Origin: Hirundichthys speculiger
Lineage: Eukaryota; Chordata; Actinopteri; Beloniformes; Exocoetidae
DNA: 64,000 nt
Direction of reading: 5' to 3'
Assembly (NCBI GenBank): GCA_018398805.1
Contig: JAGFBZ010002245.1
Span: 2,566,001 to 2,630,000 of the forward strand
Shown here: positions 24,405 through 36,714 of the stretch, in pieces
How positions within the stretch are numbered: the stretch's first letter is position 1
Layout of the letters: each line of letters starts with the position of its first letter
Translations under genes and position numbers: made by a program
The notes under the pieces: generated by a model
What the model was told of the DNA's origin: nothing
The model's input: only the letters and a program-made list of their open reading frames with translations
Database searches by the model: none

Positions 24405-24764
24405 TTAGTTCATTTTTTGAAATGGTGGACTGAATTAGTTTGTTTTAATTTCTGTGAACTATAAATTGAACTAGTTCATGTAGAAAATGAACTTGCCCTG
24501 GACAGGTCTTCAGTCCATCGCAGGGCCACATATAGACAAACAACCACGCACACTCACAATCACTCCTACGGGCAATTTAGAACCACCAATTAACCTAACA
24601 TGCATGTCTTTGGACTGGGGGAGGAAGCCGGAGTACCTGGAGGAAACCCACACAAGCACAGGGAGAACATGCAAACTCCAAAGAGAAAGGCCCCTGCTGA
24701 AGTTCGAACCAGGAACTTTCTCACTGTGAGGCAACAGTGCTAACCACTAAGCCACCTGCTGTCC

Positions 24765-27700
24765 AGACCTTTCATCAGTAGAAAACATTTGCAGTATCAT
24801 GTAATGAAAAATCCAGAAAGGAAGGCCCAGGACTGCTGAGGAGCTAGAATCCTGCATCAGACACGAATGGGACAACACTCCTCTACTAAAACTCCAGCAA
24901 CTGGTCTCCTCACTTCCTAGATGTTTACAGACAGTTGTTAAAATGCTGCAAAGTTTCTATATCCAAAAAATTTAGGTGACTTAACTTATCACTTTTAATA
25001 TTCATGACTTTGTTCCTACTGTCTTGTTTAGGACACGGGTGCGCGTGTGGAGTAGTCGTTTAAGACCAAATGTATGGAGAAAATGTGAAAAAGAGCTTTT
25101 CTCGTCACTGATGTAAATTCTTTTTGTACACATGAATGGGATGTTTCAACAACTTGAGAACAGAAGTTAACAGCGTGCAGACAGCCTTATACCACCCAAA
25201 CACATCAGCAACATGTGTGACACGTCACAGCCGACAGCTTCAGCAGCCATATTCAAATACTTAGATGTGGCACAAGCCACAAACGGGAGCTCTGTAGGAT
25301 AAAGCAACAATGCTCATAATTAATCCTTTGTATACTTTGACACTAAATAAAACTGTCAGCACTGATTAAACATGAGCAATACACCAAATGTACACAATAG
25401 TTCCTCTATACATAAAGCAGATATTTTGAAAGACTTTTTGGATACTTGAGCGCACATCAGGATGACCTGTTGTATGAAAACATCTTAAAGCTGGTAACTG
25501 GCTTAATCCCATGAAATGAGAGGCCCTCTATTTAATATTTCCCTGCTGTTTTATGTGACTTATGTGGCTCAATGGATTACTTAGATTAGGTGGTTTTTTG
25601 TTGTTGTTGTTGTTTTGTTTCCATCACGTAATCTTGACATTTCTCATTATACCTTTTAACACCATCTGCAAACACAATTTGGGATTCTATTTAGATTTCT
25701 AATGTGTTTTGCAAATGTAATGGTGGATAATATTCCATCTGAGGGGTTGCAACAGATCTTGCAGCAACAGGTGGAAATAAGAATTAAAGCAAAGACAAAA
25801 TTATAAGCAAAAGCAATTTTATACTTCCACACACTGAAACAGTGAGGCTGCATTGCTTAATCACATTTAAGAGAATTTATAGTTTGAGGACAATACCTTA
25901 AAATGCTTTTTTGGAAAAGGTGCGGTTTTCAAGGAAGTGATTCGGTCTAAGTGCAAATGAAGTGTTTTATTTTCACTAAAAGAAAACTAAAGGGAAAAAA
26001 GAAATTTAAAAAAACAGCCAAAAAAGAGAGGAGTGCAGATGGTTGCAGCTCAAGCTGGGCAACAAGGGAGTTTCTGCTGCTTTGTGACTGTAAAAAAACA
26101 AACATGTTAGAAATTAATTTGTAGAATTTTCTTTTTCAAGAAAAAAAAAGTAACTGAATTGAGACTGAGACTGAACCTTATTCTTAACATCAGTTTGCAT
26201 TTATATTAATGGTTAGTGCCATAATCTGGCAAAGCATTTCCTTTTTTTTTTTAAGTCAGATATACATGAAATTTGATCATCAGATCGTAGTTTTCCTGAG
26301 TGAGAGTAAGAGTGTCATTCACCAGCCCTCTTTAAACAGTCTGATCTAACATATTTTAATAATACCTGAAACCCTGATTCTGTCAGAGAGGAATAAAGTC
26401 ACTAAGATTGGTGCTTGAAAGAAAAGACAAAGACACAAGACAGGCAGTAATGTGTGTGGTGTGTGTAGTATACTGATGCATATGGTGTTTGTGGTGTATA
26501 TAAATTAATGTTTCATGCAACCCCCTTATTCACAGCAGCCAGACTTAAAGCCACGATTCTGATCCTCAAACACTTGCTCATCATCAACCAGTCACCGCAA
26601 CCAGTACTGGATCAGTGCTGGTGTTGGTGTGTTGGGCCAGTGTCATGCAGCAATTCTAAAAAGAAAAAATCTAATTATGACTTTCTAAAAAATGAACTAA
26701 GAGAGGAATGGAGCAACAATGAAGCTTAAGTCATGCTACTGACTTATCTAGCAGCCATGAGCTGGCTGTTAAATCACTTCAGCATTCCTTTCTGGGTGTG
26801 AATGCAACCAGAGAAAAAGGCTGCGGCCGCCCACCTCGTTGAATCAAACCACTTTAGATATTGTCTTTCAGTTAGTTCCACAAAACCACAAAATCTTCAG
26901 AGAGCAGTGAAGAAGTGTTTGATCAAAATGTGCCGAAATACCCCACACCCTCTATTTGGGCTATTCTATTAATAATATCTTAAATAAATCATCAATTCAG
27001 TGCCTTGATATCATCAAAGCAATATTGGGAAGTAGGTTGTTCAATGCTATTAGACAGTGGATTAACATCTCTGAGAAGATGTGTGTGCGCTCTGATAGCA
27101 GTGAATTATTAATATGATACACATCAAAGCTTTCAGCACTGTCAGAGAAAAAAAGAAATAAAATTTTCTGGCTGTTACTATCCCCATTGTCTAAATGTGT
27201 TCTGTCTCCTCATCTGTCTCTGTAGCAGCGCCAGATCTTAATGAATCATTGATACAACTTTCTTCACTTCTACTCCCAAACTAAGTCAGACATGTGACTG
27301 ATGCACCCTGGTTGTGACAGACAAGTAAAGTAAGTCCTTCCTGAAAAAGGAAGAAAAATCTGGAGATTAATTAACCCAGCAAACAGTATTTGGTTTTTGA
27401 GACAGCAGATGTATTATGCTGCTCAGAATAAGTCACAGAAAGAACTCCTATTCTGGGACTTTGGCCTGTGAAATCTAAAAGCAGTAAGCTTTAAATGTCA
27501 AAGCTGGTTGACATTTTTGTGTGAAATTCTGGAGAGTAAAGCTTGTTACATGTTCCACTTAACTCCACCCGGGTGACTCACAGACAAGATAATGAGAAGG
27601 CTGAAATACATCACGCTTCACCAAACCCATCAAAACCAAAGACAAGGTGCTGTGGCAAAGCACATGATAGCTGTGCCTCCAGATCCTCCTCAGACCAGAC

Positions 27701-28030
27701 AGTAAGTGTAAAGATGAACAGTAAAATACAAAAACAAGACATGTCAGTGATGAATGACAACATTGTATGACAACATGTGCTTTGAACATGCCCATTTCAG
27801 ATTTGCACACCAGATTCTTACTTCAGTCTTCTGTTAAATTCTCAGGCGTCCTTAGTCCTGTTGTTTTGTCAAAGTTATACAAAGTCTACTCTGAAGGAGA
27901 TTGTGCCTAACAGAAGTTTGGAAATATATTAGTTAGAATTCCAGTTGATTTAGGTTCAAGAGAGTCAGGTTCTTCTGTTTTGTGTTTGTATCTTTGAGTT
28001 TGTGACAGCTGATATAATTTTTTCTTCACA
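24765..28030. other. Intergenic, no recognised gene
   Basis: AT-rich, with a (GTT)n tract (25597-25614), a GT-rich patch (26450-26490) and an isolated CpG-rich 18-mer (26823-26840). The stretch 26985-27150 looks unique and non-repetitive, with homeobox-like ATTATTAATATG. Confidence 0.35.
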
Positions 28031-28039
28031 CATCACTAT

Positions 28040-28197
28040 ACTTCCATTTTGGCTGCTCCCTGTTCAGGGTCGCCACAGCAGAGTGACCCACATGATTGGT
28101 TTGGCACAAGATGCCCTTCCTGTCGCAACCAGGATTCCAACCCAGAACCTCCCACATGATAGGCAACATCCCTATCACTGAGCCACTAGGGAGGCCC
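28040..28197 (-). mobile_element. tRNA-derived SINE, second family
   Basis: On the minus strand it opens TAGTGGCTCAGTGATAGGGA (A box) followed by GGTTGGAATCC (B box). The body includes GACAGGAAGGGCATCTTGTG and GTGGCGACCCTGAACAGGGA. About 160 bp, ending at about 28040. Confidence 0.7.
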
Positions 28198-28249
28198 ACC
28201 GCTATAATGGATTTAAAATAAAACAATCAAGATGTGATCAAAATGTAGC

Positions 28250-28420
28250 GGGAGCTGCAGCCAGCCGAGTCCGGCTGTGACTCCGCCAGCGCCGCTGCAG
28301 CCAGTGCCTCGTCGCCTCGTCGCCTCCAGGCTTCCGCCCGGTGCTGTGGCCGCCCGGCTCGTCACCTGTCCTCGTCGCCTCCTGGTTCCCGCCTGGCGCC
28401 GCGGCCGCCCACCTCGTTAA
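28250..28420. repeat. CpG-rich tandem segment
   Basis: Two diverged units of about 50 bp, each opening TCGTCGCCTCC, lie at about 28318-28418. The end GCGGCCGCCCACCTCGTT (28401-28418) is found again at 26823-26840. Confidence 0.55.
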
Positions 28421-28499
28421 GTTGGTATTTTTGTGTTTTTGATTTTGGTTTTGATCTCCTGCTCTTGGGTCATCCTTCTTCTTATTGTAAACCATGACA

Positions 28500-29394
28500 G
28501 AGAGCTCTAATAGGACCCTACCGTGCTGTCAGGTCTTGTAGATAATGAGGAGCTAGGCCATTAAGGGCCTTATATGTGAGAAGCAGAATTTAAACTCGAT
28601 TTGAAATTTCATGGGAAGCCAATGGAGGGAGGCTAACACGGGTAAGATGTGATCTCGCTTATGGATTCCTGTCAGGACCCTCGCTGCTGCATTCTGGATC
28701 AGTTGGAGGCTATTCAGCAAGTTTTTTGGACATCCTGCTAACAACGCATTGCAATAATCCAGTCTAGAATTGACAAATGCGTAGATTAATTTTTCAGCAT
28801 CACCCTGGGATAGGATGGTTTTAATCTTCGCGATATTTCGGAGATGAAAAAAGGCTGTCTTACAAACCTGATTATATGCTCCAAGGTTTTTCACAGCTGT
28901 GCTGGAAGCCAGCGTAAACTCAGTTAATCCATTCTTTAGGTGTTTTATGGACCAAAGACACCTCTGTTTTATCAGAATTTAGAAGCAAAAAGTTGGAGGA
29001 CATCCAGGACTTAATGTCATTAAGACACCCTTGAAATTTGGCCAACAGTTTCGCTTCCTCTGGTTTCATGGAAAGGTACAGCTGCGTATCATCAGCATCG
29101 CAATAAAAGTTTATGCCGTGGTTCCAGATAATTTTTCCCAAGGGCAGCATGTATAAAGTGAAAAGGATTGGCCCCAGCACTGAACCCTATGGGACGCCAT
29201 GGCAGACCCTTGTCTGTACAGAAGAAACGTCATTAACTTGTATGAAACTGGAATCCTGTCGGATAAGTATGACTTAAACCAGCCTAATGCTGTCCCTTAA
29301 ATTCCAACAGTGTGCTCTAATCTATGCAGCAAAAGGCTGTGATCAACAGTATCAAAAGGAGGACTAAGGTCTAGCAGAACAAGTACAGATACTT
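28500..29394 (-). mobile_element. L2/Maui-like LINE, 3' part (RT and C-terminal region)
   Basis: Minus-strand frames give, from the RT side, GPILFTLYMLPLG then FYCDADDTQLYLS (RT box with DADD in place of the usual YADD; 28920-29180), and then the C-terminal block DAEKLIYAFVNSRLDYCNAL and LQLIQNAAARVLTG (28553-28894). These are typical of L2/Maui elements. The frame breaks between blocks, so it is inactive. The rest of the element continues after the insertion at 29395-30155. Confidence 0.88.
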
Positions 29395-30155
29395 GTGATG
29401 GGTCCAGCCAACACCGATGCGTTGGCGCGTGCGTCGAGCTCAGAGAACAACACCCGTGTCGGTACGTGTCGATGCACGTTTCGCCTTAAGAAAGTCACGT
29501 GACCGATACAGGTAACTGTATCGAAACTGACAGTGACGTGCCAAACTGTGTTTATAAGGAAGCGCATCTGTCGACGGGATGCAGTGCCAAAAGAATCTCC
29601 AATCTTTTGTCACATGTCGTCAGAATCAGCAATAATTCTGGAACCAGCCTCAAGCTAAAAGAAAGGTTTCCAGCCGTATGGCACAATTTCGATCTCATAT
29701 CGGAAAATAAGGTATTTGTTTTAATTTCCTTGTTTCATCCTGTTCCTCTCAAAGTTCCCACTTGATCTATCTGAATACAAATTCATTCCAAAGTGACTCT
29801 TAGTTTACTATTCATATTATTTTCTGCAGGTTAAATGTCGAATTTGCTCGACAGCGCTGTCGTATATAAATAAGTCTACCTCAGTGCTGAGACATTATAG
29901 GGCCAGGCATGAAAATGAAGCCCCAGATACACCCAGGATGAACCCAGGTACACAGCCATTCTACAACTTATTCACAGTTGCTTTACTGATAATTAACTCC
30001 TATGAATTTATGCTTTACTTATTTTTAACCATTAAGGCTTCCAGGAAGCAGATGCTGGATGAAGCTCTACTAAATTTCATCCTGAAGGACTGCCAGCCCC
30101 TCAGCATTGTGGAGTGAAGGGTTCAGGGAACTTGTCCAGGTCCCAGGATCCTTTC
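29395..30155 (+). mobile_element. hAT transposase relic with BED zinc finger, inserted in the LINE
   Basis: Two plus-strand coding pieces flank an intron-like gap (GTATTTG at 29711 to TTTCTGCAG at 29830). The first ends RFPAVWHNFDLISENK. The second begins VKCRICSTALSYINKSTSVL then RHYRARHE. Together they form a BED finger (C-x2-C ... H-x4-H). Farther on, KQMLDEALLNFILKDCQPLS IVE (30049-30114) matches the next hAT block but runs into TGA after a base loss. The catalytic and dimerisation domains are absent. Terminal repeats are not clear; CAGATACT (about 29386) versus CAGATAGT (about 30155) may be the target duplication. Confidence 0.7.
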
Positions 30156-31130
30156 AGATAGTGGGACAACCAAAAGCCAATGTATCCGCACCTCTTCCAG
30201 CTTGCTTTGCCTACAGGAGAAAAACAGTCCGAAGCTGCAGGGACGGCCACAGCTGTCGACAGTTGGGCTTGGCCGATCTCATCTCTAATTTTGATTATTT
30301 TCCCGCTTAAAAAGCTCATAAAGTCTTCACTACTGAGAGTAGCAGGAATGCATGGCCCGACACAGTTGTGATTCTTTGTCAGCCTGGCCACAGTGCTGAA
30401 CAGAAAACGTGGATTATATTGTTCTCTTTTTTTAATAATGAATAATAATATGTTCTAGCTCTGTGTAGGGCTCTTTTGTAGACTATTAAACTATCTTTCC
30501 AGGCATGATGGGAGTCCACAGATTTACAGGAGTACCACCTCCTTTCCATTTTACGTGCTTTCTGCCTCAGCATGCGAATATGCAAATTATACCAGGGAGC
30601 TGAGCTCCTGTGGTTAGAGACCCTCTTTCTCAGAGGAGCAACAGCATCCAGCGCTGAATGTAAACTATTGTTATTAGCGTTGACAAGTCAATCAATATCT
30701 GCTCAGCTATACTGTCATTTTCCACCATAGGGAGATGATAGAGAATGACCTCCTTAAATTTATTAACAGCATCTTCAGAAAGGCATCTGCTGTAATGACA
30801 CGCTTCATTTTCTGTTTTAACACCACAAATGCTGAACTTGAATGTTATTAAATAGTGGTCTGAGAGAAGATATTCAGCGGAGACACTAACAAGTGATGAG
30901 TTTCTATACCACAGGTGAGAACCAGATCCAGGATATGATTAAAGCAGTGAATCAATTCTCTCACTTTTTGTGAGATGCCTAAGGACAGTAAAAGAGATGA
31001 AAAGGATTATTTAAAGCTGTCACTGTCAACATCCATGTGAATGTTTAAGTCACCCACTATGATGACTTTGTTTGAGCTGAGCACTAAACCAGTTAAAAAA
31101 ATCTGAGAACTCAGAAAGAAACTCATTTCA
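30156..31130 (-). mobile_element. L2/Maui-like LINE, 5' part of the same copy
   Basis: Minus-strand DFMSFLSGKIIKIRDEIG (30101-30391) and RMLRQKARKMERRWYSC (30379-30585) match the region between endonuclease and RT. 30600-31110 resembles the endonuclease-coding region, with stops. Truncated at the 5' end near 31130. Confidence 0.8.
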
Positions 31131-31212
31131 TTTTTTCATTTTATTGATTCATTCCAGACACGTCAAAACAATCTTTTAAAGCATAACAATTTTAACACTA
31201 TCATGAATCTAT

Positions 31213-32160
31213 GTAGGGGAGAATGAGGTATTGTGAGAAACTGGGTAATGTGAGACACCCCCTATCTAAGCAACAGGACGTAGCTGTGGTCATTTGAGCA
31301 GCTGATTGTCACCGTGGCCACAAAGAGATTGACTCCGCTGTGCTGTGGTAAGCATGTGTTTTGTACAAAAATACATTTTTGGGATGTAAAAGTAATTTTT
31401 TTCATTTTCACCATAATCAACTGTGGTGCTAAAAGTAATTGATTCAAGCGGACAACCTCATATCCCGTATATTGTCGAACTATCACCTTTTAAAATGATA
31501 TGGTGCTGCGAGCCAAAGATTGGCCTGAATTCTGCAGAGAAGTTGTTTTAATAAAAAAGTGGTGGAGGGTTAAAGTGAGACAATTGCCATGGGGAAAAAT
31601 AAGACACTGCTTCACTTTTCCCCTGGAGGCAAAGTAAGAAAAAAAATAAGCTTTGTTTTTCTTGTCTTAAACAGTATGAAAAATGCATCATGTCAAGGAA
31701 ATACAACACGAAGACAACCTGGGGCCGAACCGCCCCTGAACAGATGGAAAGTGCAGCCACTGAGGTCATGGAGAAAAAGAAGCCCTTAAGATGTGTTTCA
31801 AAGGAGCGAAATTCAAGCCAAAGTCAAGCCTCCTAAGATTTAAAAGAAGAAAAAAGCAGTGGGGGGACCTTCTCACTGTGGGCTGGGGCTCGGTAGCCCA
31901 GGCAAAGAGAATTTTCACAGATGAGATGGAGGAAGAACTTTCCAAACACCTGAAAGAACTTGCTGAACAGTCCTATGGCCTCTCTCAAGCTAAGTGCCGC
32001 ACACTGGCATTTGAGTATGTAGACAAAAACCATGTCCCCATGCCTGCCAATTGGAAGGAGATGCAGTGTGCATGTCCTGGAGGTGTCTCTGACCACCTCC
32101 AGGAGCCTCTCGTCCACCTCCAGGACCCCACTCGAGCTCTGTATGTAACCTACAGATGAA
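31213..32160 (+). mobile_element. CENP-B/pogo-like DNA transposon fragment
   Basis: A 48-codon frame (31690-31836) encodes MSRKYNTKTTWGRTAPEQME then SAATEVMEKKKPLRCVSKER, resembling the N-terminal psq-type helix-turn-helix of pogo-class transposases. After a frame change, 31900-32060 encodes FTDEMEEELSKHLKELAEQS YGLSQ..., resembling the following CENP-B-type domain, ending MPANWKEMQ. The left end (GAGAATGAGGTATTGTGAGA...GTGAGACACCCC, from about 31213) looks like a terminal repeat of such elements. The DDE domain is absent and unrelated C-rich DNA follows. Confidence 0.55.
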
Positions 32161-32199
32161 ACATGCCATTAATTCTGAACTTTCTGTTTGTTTCAGGTG

Positions 32200-32755
32200 G
32201 TGACACAAAGTGGGAAAAGGCAAGTTGGTTCCATCACATCGGCCGAGAGAGGGGAGCTGGTAACTCTGGTGTGTGCGCCCACCCAACCTGCCCCAGCATG
32301 GGCGAACCCCCGCCATGCAGCGGAGACGTCCCAGCAGTGACGAAGAGTGACGGGAGGCACCCGAGAAAACCCCCCGAGCATCGCTACTAAGGGCCTGAAC
32401 ATCCACGCCACTGCAGTGCCCCACACAAAACCCTCCGAAGGTTCACAAAGACCCTCAGAGCCCAACCCCCGCCCCACCACCGAGGGCACAAATGTTGACC
32501 ACTGAGGGAAACCAGACCCAAACAGCCACAGTGCCAGACCACAACACAGAAGGACCAAGAAAAGCAAAGGAAATCCAACTATCTCCCAATACACCACATA
32601 CACACGCCCACACAAAAATACACAATCATACCAATATGTACAAGCTATTTACAGACACCCATTCGGGTTTACCTCAGACTCCAGATAAGCACCAGCAGGT
32701 GGCCGGTACACTACCACCAACAAGACTGGCTTTTCTGATTTCCAGCTTGTGATGG
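32200..32755 (-). repeat. C-rich dispersed sequence, GC-rich retroposon-like
   Basis: Strongly C-rich on the plus strand (G/T-rich on the minus), without motifs. Composition resembles the GC-rich part of 4185-5657 read in reverse, so it may be a diverged relative. Long frames here are composition artefacts. Confidence 0.35.
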
Positions 32756-33339
32756 TTAGACTAAGTGTAAGGCTTTTTAATGTATTGTAATTGCATTTAG
32801 ATTTTGATCTTACTTACTAGGCTAAAGTTAAGGACGGCTGCTACTCCTCCACCTCACCCTGACTGGCCGGCTGCTGCAGGGGAACTGCTAGCTGCAGCTA
32901 CTCTAGGCTGCTCCGCCACTACGTTAGCCTGACTACCTGTCACATCTGACGGACTATGGTCTAGTTGGCAGAACTGAGCCTCTAGCTCACTAAGCCTCAC
33001 CTCCAGAGCTGTGAATAAATTACTTTATGCATTTACTATTCTCACTAAAGGAGGCAGAAGAATAACTAAACATTTCACAGACTGAGCAGTGGGAGGGGGA
33101 AACGGAAGGAGCGGAGGAAGCCATGCTAAGAATTTAGTAGGCTAATGAGCTAAAGAACCGGCGATTAGTGGCAGTGAAAATACCAGGAAAGTGCAAAGTG
33201 CAATCGTTCAGTTACAATTTACAACAACAGTGTTGAGTTATCACTAAATCGAGTTTAGTTTTAAGTTTTAATAGGTTGAAAGAATCAGAGACCGAGACAG
33301 CGTTCAAACCACCGACAGAAAGTGACGCAAGACGTTACC

Positions 33340-34075
33340 CAAACGTCCAAACTCTGCTCAGTCAGTTGGACATGGTCTTTAAACTTACTGACTTAGAGGC
33401 AAGGCTTGGCATTTTGGGAACATGGCTCAGCCATAAATGATGTGGGTCTAGTAGATGTGGGTCTAGTAGACCACTGGGCATGTTCTGGGAAGACCTGGTC
33501 TGATTAAGTGAGAGCTTTCATCCTAATTTGGATAGAGTGGCTCTCGTCTACTAATCTGGGAAAGTTTATTGCTAGTCCTAAACTTTGACAATCCAGAGTC
33601 AAGGCCGGGAGGCAGAGTTGTAGTCCTAAACTCTTCTCACTTGCTCTTGTTAGAGCAGTCACCCACCCACTACTCCATTAATATCATATCTTCCCCTAGA
33701 CTATCTAAAAATAAGATCTAAATTTAATCATGGAAATGGAGTGAACCTCCAATTCAATTCAAGTTAAATCCAGAAAACTGACTGAAAACAAAAATATGAA
33801 GCTCAAATATGGATTGTTAAATATCACATCTCTCTCCTTCAAATCTCTCTTTGGAAATTATTTTATAATCGATTATCATTTTGACCTTCTATGTCTTAGA
33901 GAAATTTGGTTGCAGCAAGAAGATTATGTTAGTAATGAATTGGCTGCCCCTACTTATACTTGTTATCACATTTCTAGAGGCACAGCTGGAAGGGGCTGAG
34001 TAGCTGCAATTAATAATTTTGGTGGGAAAATTATTTTCTCTGTTTTAGCCTCTAAAAGACTTAGAGATTCTGAGT
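33340..34075 (+). mobile_element. L2/Maui-like LINE 5' fragment (endonuclease start)
   Basis: The plus frame 33796-33999 encodes KYGLLNITSLSFKSLFGNYF, then DYHFDLLCLREIWLQQEDYV, the opening of the APE-type endonuclease (ITSLS... L.ETWL). A TGA at 33997 is followed in frame by VAAINNFGGKI, so it is disabled. Sequence upstream (about 33340-33790) is consistent with 5' UTR. Truncated after 34075. Confidence 0.8.
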
Positions 34076-36714
34076 AAGATCAACAATTAACTTTAAATAA
34101 CAAGACTTAGAGATCACTGCAAACTAACAGGTATTTATTCTCCATTTGCATGCAAAAGGGCTCAGATCTGTACCTCAGCAGGCGATGCAGGAAATGGCAA
34201 CTTGACAGTAGAAGACAGTAAGCTTTATCAGAACGTCCAATACCAAACATTGAGATAGAACTCCTGCCTGGCGCTCATGATGGTGTCACACAGGAGAAAC
34301 CCAGTTAGATACGAGGCTATGTCAGAAATAATGTCCATGGATGCTCTGGACAAACAGGTCCCCGTGTCCTCTAGACCTCAAAGCGCCAATTTGACCATCA
34401 CAATTATTCGAAGGGCGTAGAGTTAGCATGGACAGTGAGGACCTGTCCCTACGAATGTTCAGCAATTTTTGTACTGCCCCCATCAATAATTTTGCTCCCC
34501 CCATCCAAAGAAAAGAATCCCCTGATAGTTTCGCATCAATTGAGACATTAAGAAAGGGTTAAATCGCTACCTAAGCCCTTCCTCCTACACACGTCTAGTG
34601 TGATTCCCTGTGCATTTCCCTGCTGCCCCATTAGAGGAGGAAGATTCTTTTGTTTTTCGGAGTGCCAAAACTGCACAAGGAGAATAGTTTTTCCAGTTAA
34701 CGTTAAATAGTCAGAGGCGAATTGTGTGATTTCAACACGACACACATGGGTATCAAAAGGTAATGAGAATGGCAGCAAAAATAAAAGAAGATGGATATAA
34801 GACGTTATTTTTCAAAGAAAAGTGTAAGTCAAGTTTGCTAACGAATGAGTCCAAAATAATAGAACACTAATTTTTCCGGTGACTGTGACGTAGGCTAAAA
34901 TAGACTGTATCACTGTGCATAACTTGGTCTTTAAACCAACTGCAGACCAGACAGCCAGCTGTTGAAATATAAATATGATCCATGTCAGTTCTCTAAGCCT
35001 CCCAGAGTAACATGACTAACTTCTGTTAAATCACTGTAAGAGAAAAACTCTAACCTTGTGAAAGAAAATGATTCACCTACAGTTATGTTGACAGGTTAAG
35101 AATTTTATTGACACAGAAACATTTCATTCTAATGGCACGGACGTGTTGATTAGGATACAATTATTTTGAGACATAAACTAAGCATTTTTAGTTGTAATCA
35201 GAAGTTGTGGAAAAGTTGTGTTTGTAAATGAGTTTCCAAGCCAAGAGAGCTTGTTGATGAAAGTCAGATAGTTTTATTGGGAGCTTTTCGATTTTGCAAT
35301 CACACTTCAAACAGAATGTGGTTCCTCCTATGGGAAAGGCATTCCAGATAGTATCTTGTCCATTTAATAGGTTTGTTAGTTATTTCACTTTAAGGGAGTT
35401 ATTCAACATTTCAAAACTTAAAAACCAAAACCAGGCCACCATTTTTATTTTATTTTTTTTGCATTGTATAGAATATAGCATAGAATATACTTTTGTAAAT
35501 AATTGTTTTTATGTTTCCAAATTAAATCAAATATTTTATCCAACTTTTGATATATTTGTTTGGGCAGTGTTAATGATAAGGACATATAAACAGACCTGGA
35601 GATTCCCTCTGCCTTTGACAGTAAAGCTACCATTTAAGGACAAATCTCTCATCAGCCACATATTGATTTACTTTATTTGCTCAATAATAGGGCCAAAATT
35701 AGAAAAGCTGCACTCCCAATTCCTTTAACCGTCATACCATTAATTTCCATCAGATTGGAATTGTTGAGAGGGAATAAAACAGATTTATTCAAATTAATTT
35801 TTAACCCTGACACAGGAAAAATTGTGGATTCTTCTCCATCGTTGTCACGTCCCCGCTCTTCCTCTTCCTCCTCCTCTTCTTCTAATTCTTCTCTTTTCCG
35901 TCTTTCCTTGCTGTCACCGGATTTGAGTTGACGTTTCGGCCAAGCACATCAATCCGAAGGGTTACTGCCCCAACTGACAAAAACACCCAGTAAACTCAGA
36001 GAGTGGGCAGAATTTGAACTGGGTTGAGGGCGTGTGTTTTACGCACCCCCTATCAGAACTTTCTCGACTAACAAATTACGCTGTTGTCATTGATTGACAC
36101 CCTCGTCACTGTATGAATACGCTCCCCACAGTATTTTTGCAGCAATGTAACACCATAATAATTGGCCAGATGACCCCTTTAACTCTTTCCTTTAAAAAAC
36201 AAAAGGTCTGGAGTTGATATCAATTATTGAGTTGCCATTTGGCAAGCTGTTTTGTTTGGAACTGCCTTGGGGAAATCCTTGGCTGAAAAACAACATAAGT
36301 TTATAAGTGAGGCAGGAATGAGCCCAATTATCAGGCTGACCCTCTGTGAAGAGGAGGCAGCTTAGAGGGAAGAGGTGGCTCAGCTGGAGTCCTGGTCCCA
36401 TTCTAATAATTTTGTACTTCTTATCGGTGAGGACCAGGAAGAGAAAGTGGAAACCGTGCACCCTGCACTTTTCAACTATCAATAACACTGTGAACTATTA
36501 GCATACAATTGCAATATTTAATATTACACATTCAATTAATGCCCAAGGTTACCTAAGAACTATAAACAATAGTTTGCATGTAATTCTGAACCTTTTTCTT
36601 TTTGCACATATTTTCATGCTCAAAGCTTTAACCACTGCGGCACATATGACAATCAATCCCTCCATAAATGTAAATACAAAAGATTTATAACACGATTCAG
36701 ACCACCCGTAACAT
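34076..36714. other. Intergenic, no recognised gene
   Basis: A 144-codon plus frame (35294-35728) is AT-rich and motif-free. A TCC/TCT tract lies at 35855-35895. Nothing else could be named. Confidence 0.35.

Larger units (their letters stand above)
22490..24495. mobile_element. 2.0-kb nonautonomous hAT element nested in a SINE
   Basis: The insert begins CAGTGTTGTATCTGAACGCG and is rich near both ends in TGAACTAGTTCA/GTTCATGAACTAG motifs in inverted orientation. It is flanked by a perfect 8-bp duplication, CCCTGGAC, at the exact break of the SINE. It contains two further insertions (22969-23340 and 23566-24404). No transposase frame is present. Confidence 0.8.
22388..24760 (-). mobile_element. 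tRNA-derived SINE, split by a nested hAT insertion
   Basis: Read on the minus strand, the SINE starts near 24757 with a tRNA-like head: A box TGGCTTAGTGGTTAGC and B box GGTTCGAAC (about 24697-24755). Its body includes TTTGCATGTTCTCCCTGTGC. The sequence resumes at 22489 with CAGGGTGTACCCCTGCC and CAGCAGATCCCCGTGACCCT and ends in an ATGG-like tail near 22390. The break falls at CCCTGGAC, duplicated at 22482-22489 and 24496-24503. The SINE pieces total about 370 bp. Confidence 0.85.

Noticed and set aside
24697..24756. tRNA-like A and B boxes
   Set aside because: They are the head of a tRNA-derived SINE; the cloverleaf is not preserved, so it is not a tRNA gene.
32193..32615. Overlapping ORFs of 140-144 codons
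   Set aside because: C-rich repeat read in several frames; no motif and no splice context.
35294..35728. 144-codon plus ORF
   Set aside because: Phe/Ile/Leu-rich translation of AT-rich DNA with no recognisable domain.
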